NCBI GenBank assembly: GCA_028691715.1
Contig: JAQUYR010000044.1
Coordinates: 1-6,251, forward strand
Length of the DNA stretch: 6,251 nucleotides
Direction of reading: 5' to 3'
Source: Bacilli bacterium
Lineage (GTDB): Bacteria; Bacillota_I; Bacilli_A; ML615J-28; CAG-698
A program made the translations under genes and the position numbers. Below, in pieces: positions 1-5,261 of this stretch. The notes under the pieces are model-generated. The model had not been told where the DNA came from, made no database searches, and saw only the letters and a program-made list of their open reading frames with translations. The number at the start of each line of letters is the position of its first letter. The first letter of the stretch is position 1.

Positions 1-361
1 TGCTACAAATTAAAGTTGGATATTTATCTAGCCTAGCAAAATAAACTACAGTAATCACTCTTAAAATGTTACCATCAGGATAACAGGCAATTCTTGATGG
101 ATCATCATATATTCCATAAAAATCAATATTATTATCCGATAAAACTATCCCCGTTTCTTCAAAGGTTTCTCTTTTTATCCCTTCTAACAAACTTTCATCT
201 ATTTCTAAACCTCCACCAATTAGTGACCAAATTCCACTATCCTGTCTTTTCTCTAGTAATAATTTGTTATCAAATTCGATAAATATTGATGTCCCTATAT
301 GATTAGGTTTATTCGGTTTAGGTGCCTTTTCATCTTTGTAGTAAAAAGTAGCTCTTTTCAT
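1..361 (-). CDS. NUDIX hydrolase, 3' end cut off by the window edge
   Basis: NUDIX hydrolases cleave nucleoside diphosphates linked to another moiety (X), such as (d)NTPs, nucleotide sugars or ADP-ribose, using Mg2+. The reading frame opens at ATG (359-361) after an AGGAG at 368-372 with 6-base spacing, and 120 codons are visible before the window ends. The NUDIX box fits GX5EX7REUXEEXGU exactly at residues 50-72: G50, E56, R64, E65, E68, E69, G71, I72. The preceding GIWSLIGGG (43-51) is also typical. Family members are often about 140-170 residues, so roughly the last quarter is probably missing. It lies 24 bases after the TmrB-like gene on the same strand and is probably the last visible gene of the amylase operon. 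The substrate cannot be told from the sequence. Family assignment is firm; the specific activity is unknown. Confidence 0.9.
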   Translation of the reverse strand, partial: MKRATFYYKDEKAPKPNKPNHIGTSIFIEFDNKLLLEKRQDSGIWSLIGGGLEIDESLLEGIKRETFEETGIVLSDNNIDFYGIYDDPSRIACYPDGNILRVITVVYFARLDKYPTLICS

Positions 362-385
362 TTAAATCTCCTATTAATTAATTCA

Positions 386-898
386 TTATAATTCCAATAA
401 AATAATAATTTCATTTTTTAGTTCCCCAGGTGACTTATTATCAGAATTAATTGTTATGTCATTATTTAAAGATTTAATCCCTTCTAGGCAATTATCAATA
501 TGTTGCATACACCAACAATCCTCTTCTTCACCGCGTTCAATAATTCTATTATGAATAATATCCTTACTGGCATTTAGAATAATATGTTTAACGATAATAC
601 CGTCATCTAATAGTCTTCTAATTATTTCATTATATGAATTAATCTTAATAATTGTCATAGGAACTAAAATAACCCCTTTATAAACAAAATCTAGATGTTT
701 TAAAAGTTTATAACAAACCTCACACCACAAAGGATAATCTTCAAATGTGTCATGCCAGAAAGCCTTAGGCATATTATCCCGTATTGCATTACCTACAGCT
801 TCAACATCAAAAATAAAACTATCTTTTATTTCATAATTCATCGCTTTTGCGAGAGCTGATTTACCCACACCATAGGCACCATTAATCCATATAATCAT
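386..898 (-). CDS. TmrB-like P-loop NTPase (tunicamycin-resistance-protein family)
   Basis: This is a 170-residue P-loop protein. The N-terminus MIIWINGAYGVGKSA contains Walker A (G7, G10, G12, K13, S14), and its opening matches Bacillus subtilis TmrB as I remember it. Other shared stretches are FD.E..G..IR (30-40), YPLW (55-58), LVPMTI (78-83), EIIRRL (91-96) and W...HID.C.EG (129-140). TmrB is an ATP-binding protein that confers tunicamycin resistance, probably by binding the drug; more generally these proteins resemble small-molecule kinases. B. subtilis TmrB is about 197 residues and ends in a helix reported to mediate membrane association. This copy stops about 25 residues earlier, so it may be soluble and need not be a resistance protein. 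The start is supported by AGGAG at 907-911, 8 bases upstream. It lies 36 bases after the GH13 amylase gene and 24 bases before the NUDIX gene. The family is clear; the ligand is unknown. Confidence 0.82.
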   Translation of the reverse strand: MIIWINGAYGVGKSALAKAMNYEIKDSFIFDVEAVGNAIRDNMPKAFWHDTFEDYPLWCEVCYKLLKHLDFVYKGVILVPMTIIKINSYNEIIRRLLDDGIIVKHIILNASKDIIHNRIIERGEEEDCWCMQHIDNCLEGIKSLNNDITINSDNKSPGELKNEIIILLEL

Positions 899-934
899 AA
901 CTTAAACTCCTAATATTTATTATTTTTGTGTTAC

Positions 935-2209
935 TTATAGAGCAGTTATTAAGATTAGTGGTTCAACTATTTTTACTACTCCGCCTGAGGATTCCCTGTT
1001 CATAAGAACATCATATCCCGCTGTAATTTCAATTTCTTTTTCCTTACCAAAATTAAAAATACCCATAAATAATTTATTATCTTTTTTGTAAGTTATTTTC
1101 ATAACATCCATAGATAGACAAGAAATATCCATTATTCCATTTAAATATTCATATTCTTTTTTTAATTTACCCAATTTTTTCATTATAGTAACAATATCCG
1201 CTCTATTATAATTACTCCAATCAATTTCATCATATTCAAATAAATCAGGTTTGTTAGTCAAACCGCATTCCTGACCATTATAGATGAACTGAGCTCCTTT
1301 TAAAAAGTACAACATAGCTGTTACATTGCGAAGAAGGACATCACTATCACAATTTTTAGCAATTCTATCCATATCATGATTCTCTAAATAGCGAAGCTTA
1401 ACATAATTTTTGGGATAAGTAGCTTCTTGCCTTAAGAGATTATCAACCCATTTTTGTAACGAACTCTCCTTTTTTAAATAATTGATAAAATCATCATAAA
1501 TATCATAATCATAACAGATATCAAACACTTGATATATCTCAGAATCACTGAAGGCATCATACCCCAAGTCCCTTAAGTATTTAATGAAACCTAAGTGAAC
1601 ACTCTCAGAAACATATATCAAGGAAGAGTTTATTTCATCTAATTCTTTTCTAGCTTTCTTCCAAAAGCTAAGTGGCAATAGTGGAGCAACATCACAGCGA
1701 AAACCATCAACACCGATTTTGGCCCAGTGCTTTAAAACATTGATAAGTTCTTCTTCTAGAGATTCATTGTCATCAAATTTAAAATCAATAATATCCCACC
1801 AATCGCCTACTCGATTGCAAAAACTTCCATCTTCTTTTTGGTAGTACCATTCAGGATGAGTAAGTGTGTAAGTAGCATCATGTGAGGTGTGATTAAAAAC
1901 GATATCGATGATAATCTTCATTCCACGATTGTGAGTTTCACTTAGTAGATTAAGAAAATCAGCCATAGTTCCTAAATCAGGATTTATTTGATAATAATCC
2001 TTGATGGAATAAGGACTACCAATTGTTCCCTTGCGATTTTTTTCACCAATAGGATTAATCGGTAATAACTGTATGATATCAACATTTAGATTCTTAATCT
2101 CATCTAGTTTTTCTATTACTCCTTCAAAATTGTGTTTTTTAGAAAATTGTCTGACGAAAATTTGATAAAATATCTTGTTTCGTAAAGCAATGGAAGTTGT
2201 AATTGCCAT
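935..2209 (-). CDS. GH13 alpha-amylase-family glycoside hydrolase, intracellular
   Basis: This 424-residue enzyme of the (beta/alpha)8 GH13 clan hydrolyses or transfers alpha-glucosidic bonds. All catalytic regions are present: region I DIVFNH (102-107), region II GFRCDVA (169-175, nucleophile D173), region III E202 in VSES as acid/base, and region IV ENHD (276-279, transition-state stabiliser D279). The barrel begins almost at the N-terminus (IFYQIFVRQF, 13-22). There is no signal peptide and no starch-binding module, domain B is short, and only about 75 residues of C-terminal beta domain follow. It therefore probably acts in the cytoplasm on maltodextrins or glycogen fragments, with the GH13 enzyme encoded just upstream. 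The start is set by AGGAGG at 2215-2220, which overlaps the upstream stop codon. Amylase, oligo-1,4/1,6-glucosidase and transglycosylase activities cannot be told apart from the sequence. Confidence 0.92.
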   Translation of the reverse strand: MAITTSIALRNKIFYQIFVRQFSKKHNFEGVIEKLDEIKNLNVDIIQLLPINPIGEKNRKGTIGSPYSIKDYYQINPDLGTMADFLNLLSETHNRGMKIIIDIVFNHTSHDATYTLTHPEWYYQKEDGSFCNRVGDWWDIIDFKFDDNESLEEELINVLKHWAKIGVDGFRCDVAPLLPLSFWKKARKELDEINSSLIYVSESVHLGFIKYLRDLGYDAFSDSEIYQVFDICYDYDIYDDFINYLKKESSLQKWVDNLLRQEATYPKNYVKLRYLENHDMDRIAKNCDSDVLLRNVTAMLYFLKGAQFIYNGQECGLTNKPDLFEYDEIDWSNYNRADIVTIMKKLGKLKKEYEYLNGIMDISCLSMDVMKITYKKDNKLFMGIFNFGKEKEIEITAGYDVLMNRESSGGVVKIVEPLILITAL

Positions 2210-2214
2210 CTTTT

Positions 2215-2220
2215 CCTCCT
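2215..2220 (-). promoter_or_regulatory. Shine-Dalgarno of the second GH13 gene, overlapping the upstream stop codon
   Basis: The minus strand reads AGGAGG five bases before the ATG at 2209. Its first bases share the TAG stop (2219-2221) of the preceding glycosidase gene. A ribosome ending the first gene thus covers the start site of the second, an arrangement that usually couples translation of two genes on one mRNA. This supports a shared transcript for the two GH13 enzymes. Confidence 0.85.
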
Positions 2221-4105
2221 ATAATTTTATGATATATGATTGGTGTGAAGGAACTCTTAAGAATACATTCCCATCATTTATTTCATACATCAACTTCTCT
2301 TCAAAATAATCTCTCTGAGTAAACTCATCTTTCCCAAAATTTTTTATTGGCAAATTAATCATTCTTTCATTATCATCCATTGAAACAACGACTATAATCA
2401 CCTCATCAAGTGTAAATCTAGCATATGTTAAGACATAATCATCATCACTGATAAATTTTAAACCACCATATTTTAAAGCATCTTCGGTTTTCTTCAAGCA
2501 ACATAATTTTTGATATAAACTAAAGTTTTTAGTCTTGCTGATATCTTTATCCCAAGGCATAGGGTAGCGACATCCTTCGTTTGTTGAAGTGAGGCCTGAA
2601 ATGTCCAGTTCATCACCATAGTAAATACTAGGCGTTCCAATCATTGTAAAGAGCATAAACAAAGCCACTTTGTAATCTTCAAAGCTGATATTCTTATTGT
2701 TATGAAGCCGTGGAACATCATGACTATCAATTAAATTAAACTGATTTTCCTGAATGGTAAAAGGAAGTCTGAACAGATGATCCTGGAAGCGATTTGACAA
2801 CATTTTTGCAGTCATCTTTGTTTTGAAATTTAAAATATTACTGCGGCGATTAAACAAATCAACCTCCCCAACAAATTCCCTGACTGGTCTTGTGAATCCA
2901 AAGTAGTTCATCGCAGAATCCCATTCATTGCCGTTTAAATATTCACCACAATCGCTCCAATCCTCAGCCAATAAATAAGCTTTGTCATTCTCCTCTTTAA
3001 TACTTTTTCTGATAGCTGGCCATATCTCATGATGAAGCTGAATCTCATCATTTCTTGCCATTATATCAGCAACATCAAAACGCCAGCCATCAATATTAAA
3101 AGGTGCTTTCAGCCATTTTTTGACCAAAGAATCCTCATCTAAATAAATAATTTTTCTTAAATCTTGAGAAGTATAATTTAAAGTGGGTAGAGTTGATACT
3201 CCAAACCAGGAAGCATATTGATTATTGTCCTTGAAGAAATAATAATTTCTTTCCTTAGCTTCCCTATTGTTATATGCTCCAATCTTTTTATCAAAGAAAA
3301 TCCCCTCTTTATTAAACCATTTATGAGCAGTTCCCGTATGATTAATCGAAACATCAAGAATTATCTTCATATTATTCTTATGTAGTTCACTGGTCAATTC
3401 CATTAGAGCTTTATCTCCACCAAAATGAGGATCAACCATAAAATAGTCCAAGCAGTCGTATTTATGAACTGTAGCAGCATAAAATATCGGATTTAAATAT
3501 AGAGCGTTAACCCCAAGGTTTTTCAAGTAAGGAATCTTTTTTCTTATTCCTTCTAAATCACCACCATAAAAATCTAGACAAAAGCTTTGATTATAAGCTG
3601 AAGGGATTTGATTCCAATCCTTTATTTTGATTGTTGGATGACCATCAAAGGAGTATTCATTATCTAAGACATCATTTGTGGGATCCCCATTATAAAATCT
3701 TTCTGGGAAGATTTGATAAAAAACCGCTTCTTTCACCCATGATGGCTGAAGGTAATCAGTGATAATCTTAAAATCATAGAGTTCATTAGGAATATAATCG
3801 GTGATACCTCTTTGATTGTAATAAAAAATATTGTTATCGGTGACCAAATAGAAATGATAATGAAGGATATCTTCATACACCCTAACCTTTGTTTGATAAT
3901 AGATTAGACCCTTATCAATGTGAGATAAAGTCATTTCCTTTAAGATCTCGACACCATTTAATTTAGTTCGTAAAATAACATGTTTAATCTCTTTATTTAT
4001 TAACATACGAAGGTATATAGTTATCTCTTCCTTCTTTTTAGGTAAGGGATTGTTGACAAAATATCTTGAACCATCACTATAAACGCTATTTAAGATGTTT
4101 TTCAT
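2219..4105 (-). CDS. GH13 alpha-glycosidase, MalZ/neopullulanase-like (maltodextrin glucosidase or cyclomaltodextrinase)
   Basis: This 628-residue enzyme (counted from the preferred start) is built as an N-terminal beta domain (about 1-122), a GH13 barrel (about 124-510) and a C-terminal beta domain. The barrel opens with AVFYQIFPERF (127-137). Catalytic regions are DVSINH (251-256), GWRFDVAD (340-347, nucleophile D344), AEDW with acid/base E381, and IDSHD ending at D463. LPTLNY (306-311) and WLKAP before region II resemble Escherichia coli MalZ as I remember it; GH13_20 neopullulanases share this layout. Such enzymes release glucose or maltose from short maltodextrins or open cyclodextrins. 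There is no signal peptide, so it is cytoplasmic. An upstream in-frame ATG at 4118-4120 would add five residues (MEKKT), but it has no Shine-Dalgarno and sits at the predicted transcription start. The ATG at 4103-4105 has GGAG 9 bases upstream. It is the first gene of the leftward operon. The fold is certain; substrate preference is inferred. Confidence 0.93.
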   Translation of the reverse strand: MKNILNSVYSDGSRYFVNNPLPKKKEEITIYLRMLINKEIKHVILRTKLNGVEILKEMTLSHIDKGLIYYQTKVRVYEDILHYHFYLVTDNNIFYYNQRGITDYIPNELYDFKIITDYLQPSWVKEAVFYQIFPERFYNGDPTNDVLDNEYSFDGHPTIKIKDWNQIPSAYNQSFCLDFYGGDLEGIRKKIPYLKNLGVNALYLNPIFYAATVHKYDCLDYFMVDPHFGGDKALMELTSELHKNNMKIILDVSINHTGTAHKWFNKEGIFFDKKIGAYNNREAKERNYYFFKDNNQYASWFGVSTLPTLNYTSQDLRKIIYLDEDSLVKKWLKAPFNIDGWRFDVADIMARNDEIQLHHEIWPAIRKSIKEENDKAYLLAEDWSDCGEYLNGNEWDSAMNYFGFTRPVREFVGEVDLFNRRSNILNFKTKMTAKMLSNRFQDHLFRLPFTIQENQFNLIDSHDVPRLHNNKNISFEDYKVALFMLFTMIGTPSIYYGDELDISGLTSTNEGCRYPMPWDKDISKTKNFSLYQKLCCLKKTEDALKYGGLKFISDDDYVLTYARFTLDEVIIVVVSMDDNERMINLPIKNFGKDEFTQRDYFEEKLMYEINDGNVFLRVPSHQSYIIKL

Positions 4106-4114
4106 AGTCTTTTT

Positions 4115-4118
4115 CTCC
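4115..4118 (-). promoter_or_regulatory. Shine-Dalgarno (GGAG) that decides the start of the MalZ-like gene
   Basis: The minus strand carries GGAG 9 bases upstream of the ATG at 4103-4105, inside the first codons of the longer reading frame. The upstream ATG (4118-4120) is preceded only by an AT-rich stretch with no Shine-Dalgarno. The shorter 628-residue product is therefore preferred over the 633-residue one. Confidence 0.7.
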
Positions 4119-4126
4119 ATGTTTTA

Positions 4127-4155
4127 ATTATATTATGGTTAAAAATATTTTTCAA
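4127..4155 (-). promoter_or_regulatory. Sigma-A-like promoter of the leftward glycosidase operon
   Basis: Read on the minus strand, the -35 box is TTGAAA (4150-4155), the spacer is 17 bases and the -10 box is a perfect TATAAT (4127-4132). The expected transcription start is near 4120, the A of the first in-frame ATG. An AT-rich dyad overlaps the -35 box. Prediction is from consensus match only. Confidence 0.75.
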
Positions 4156-4177
4156 GGTATTTTAAAAATATGAAAAA
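4148..4177. repeat. AT-rich imperfect palindrome over the -35 of the glycosidase operon
   Basis: The left arm is TTTTTCA (4148-4154) plus TATTTT (4158-4163), interrupted by AGG (4155-4157). The right arm is AAAATA (4165-4170) followed directly by TGAAAAA (4171-4177). Apart from the three-base insertion the arms are fully complementary over 13 bases. It overlaps the leftward -35 box, so it could be an operator. The low complexity of the DNA makes chance symmetry quite possible. Confidence 0.35.
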
Positions 4178-4191
4178 ATGTGTAAATTTTC

Positions 4192-4220
4192 TTAACAATT
4201 ATCTTTTAGTGTGCTATAAT
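4192..4220 (+). promoter_or_regulatory. Sigma-A-like promoter of the GNAT gene, with extended -10
   Basis: The -35 box is TTAACA (4192-4197), the spacer is 17 bases and the -10 box is TATAAT (4215-4220), preceded by TGC (4212-4214) as an extended -10 element. The expected start is near 4227, giving a leader of about 22 bases that holds AGGAGG at 4235-4240. The promoter is divergent from the glycosidase promoter; the two -35 boxes are about 36 bases apart. Confidence 0.8.
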
Positions 4221-4248
4221 CAACTAAATTATTGAGGAGGGATTAATT

Positions 4249-5094
4249 ATGGAACTCAGATTATGTAAAAGCAATAAAGAATTTAGTGATAAATATCAGT
4301 CAATTTTAGATGCTAATCAGGAAGTAACCCAGATATTTGCTGCCAATCTACAAGGAATTCTGACATATGATGAACTACCAAAGGTGAATTGTCGTGGTGG
4401 AATATATAATAATGATGAACTAGTATTACTGTTTTTAAATGCTAATCCTCATAATTTGGTATTATTTAGTTATAAACCCAATCAGCAGGCAATTAAAATG
4501 CTAATTGAATATATCCTTAAAGAAGATATTGAAATAAAGGGAATTCTGACTAATAAAGAGCATTGTGATATCTTTATTGAAGAATATAAGAAAATAAAAG
4601 ATGCTACTTTTACTCTCCACACCGCTATGGATATTATGAGAAATGAGAAGCTGATTAAGCCAAACTTAACTGGGAAACTAGTCACTGCCACTTTAACAGA
4701 TCTTGACTTCGTCATTAATTGTGCTTATGATTTTCATATTGAGTGTCTCAGAGAAACACCAAACCTTAGTGAACTAACAGAAACCTTTAAGAAGCGAATT
4801 CAAAACAATGATGTCTATATCTTCATTAACAATCAGGATGAAAAAACATCAATGGTAATGATGAGCAGAAGATTAAAGAATGGAAGAGCTGTCACAGCAG
4901 TTTACACCATTCCTCAATATCGTGGCAAAGGCTATGCGACATCAATGATGTATTATGCCACAAAAATCGTTTTTGAAGAAGGATTTCAATATGCCACATT
5001 ATTTGTTGATAAGATAAATCCTATTTCTAATAGAGTTTATAACAAAGTAGGCTATTTTACTATAGCAGATTCTTATGATTATCGATTGGAGTAA
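4249..5094 (+). CDS. GNAT-family N-acetyltransferase, two-part protein
   Basis: This 281-residue protein has an acetyl-CoA-binding GNAT domain in its C-terminal half (about 143-281). Motif A reads VYTIPQYRGKGYA (218-230), with the pyrophosphate-binding pattern Q223-x-x-G226-x-G228. The later segment LFVDKINPISNRVYNKVGY (251-269) is the usual GNAT motif B, with N257, N261, Y264 and G268. The N-terminal half (1-140) has no motif I recognise; it may be a degenerate second GNAT-like domain or a substrate-specificity domain. No membrane segment or signal is seen. The ATG at 4249 follows AGGAGG (4235-4240) by 8 bases and an extended -10 promoter by about 30 bases. The gene diverges from the glycosidase operon and ends about 40 bases before an intrinsic terminator, so it is probably monocistronic. 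The acyl acceptor is unknown. Confidence 0.88.
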   Translation: MELRLCKSNKEFSDKYQSILDANQEVTQIFAANLQGILTYDELPKVNCRGGIYNNDELVLLFLNANPHNLVLFSYKPNQQAIKMLIEYILKEDIEIKGILTNKEHCDIFIEEYKKIKDATFTLHTAMDIMRNEKLIKPNLTGKLVTATLTDLDFVINCAYDFHIECLRETPNLSELTETFKKRIQNNDVYIFINNQDEKTSMVMMSRRLKNGRAVTAVYTIPQYRGKGYATSMMYYATKIVFEEGFQYATLFVDKINPISNRVYNKVGYFTIADSYDYRLE

Positions 5095-5136
5095 AATAAT
5101 AATTTTATTTATGATTTCTCTTTCATATTACTATTT

Positions 5137-5168
5137 TATACTCGTTACTGCAACGAGTATATTTTTTT
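5137..5168 (+). terminator. Rho-independent terminator after the GNAT gene
   Basis: A perfect 10-base-pair stem pairs TATACTCGTT (5137-5146) with AACGAGTATA (5152-5161) around the five-base loop ACTGC, followed by seven T residues (5162-5168). It lies about 40 bases after the GNAT stop codon and before the fic promoter. It therefore ends the GNAT transcript and separates it from fic. No T-run is present on the other side, so it works in one direction only. Confidence 0.93.
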
Positions 5169-5190
5169 AACATTTTTGTACACATAGTGC

Positions 5191-5219
5191 TTGCATCTCT
5201 TTATTTGATGTGATATAAT
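5191..5219 (+). promoter_or_regulatory. Predicted promoter of the fic gene (weak -35, extended -10)
   Basis: A perfect TATAAT -10 box (5214-5219) is preceded by TGA (5211-5213), an extended -10 element. The best -35 at a 17-base spacing is TTGCAT (5191-5196), which shares only TTG with the consensus. Transcription should start near 5226, inside the left arm of the 27-base palindrome. Confidence 0.7.
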
Positions 5220-5222
5220 ATG

Positions 5223-5249
5223 TGTATAATAAATGGCATTTATTATACA
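5223..5249. promoter_or_regulatory. Perfect 27-base palindrome between the fic -10 box and Shine-Dalgarno (candidate operator)
   Basis: TGTATAATAAATG (5223-5235) is the exact reverse complement of CATTTATTATACA (5237-5249), with a single central G at 5236. The palindrome begins 4 bases after the -10 box, spans the predicted transcription start, and its last base is the first A of the AGGAGG ribosome site. Placement and symmetry fit a dimeric repressor site. In RNA it could also form a short AU hairpin beside the ribosome site. The binding protein is unknown; the Fic protein's own C-terminal helix-turn-helix is one candidate. Confidence 0.75.
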
Positions 5250-5254
5250 GGAGG
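5249..5254 (+). promoter_or_regulatory. Shine-Dalgarno that sets the GTG start of fic
   Basis: AGGAGG, extended to AGGAGGTG, lies 7 bases before the GTG at 5262. Pairing with the 16S rRNA 3' end would be near complete, which compensates for the GTG start. The next in-frame ATG (5277) would be 22 bases away. The first base is shared with the end of the 27-base palindrome. Confidence 0.88.
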
Positions 5255-5261
5255 TGTTTTT

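Noticed and set aside
94..282. A 62-codon open frame on the plus strand
   Set aside because: It lies entirely antisense to the NUDIX gene, has no ribosome binding site, and its protein looks like random low-complexity sequence. The minus-strand frame carries an intact NUDIX box.
899..934. A terminator between the GH13 amylase gene and the TmrB-like gene
   Set aside because: No stem-loop or T-run can be found in this AT-rich gap, so transcription probably continues through it.
4181..4197. A catabolite-responsive (CcpA cre) site near the glycosidase operon
   Set aside because: The sequence TGTAAA-TTTTC-TTAACA lacks the central CG and the 14-base spacing of the cre consensus. It is kept only as a weak dyad.
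4482..4715. A 77-codon open frame on the minus strand
   Set aside because: It is antisense inside the GNAT gene, has no Shine-Dalgarno, and its composition is typical of a shadow frame.
5225..5230. A second TATAAT inside the left arm of the palindrome as an alternative -10 box
   Set aside because: No acceptable -35 box lies 16-18 bases upstream and there is no TGn extension. The upstream TATAAT with TGA fits better.
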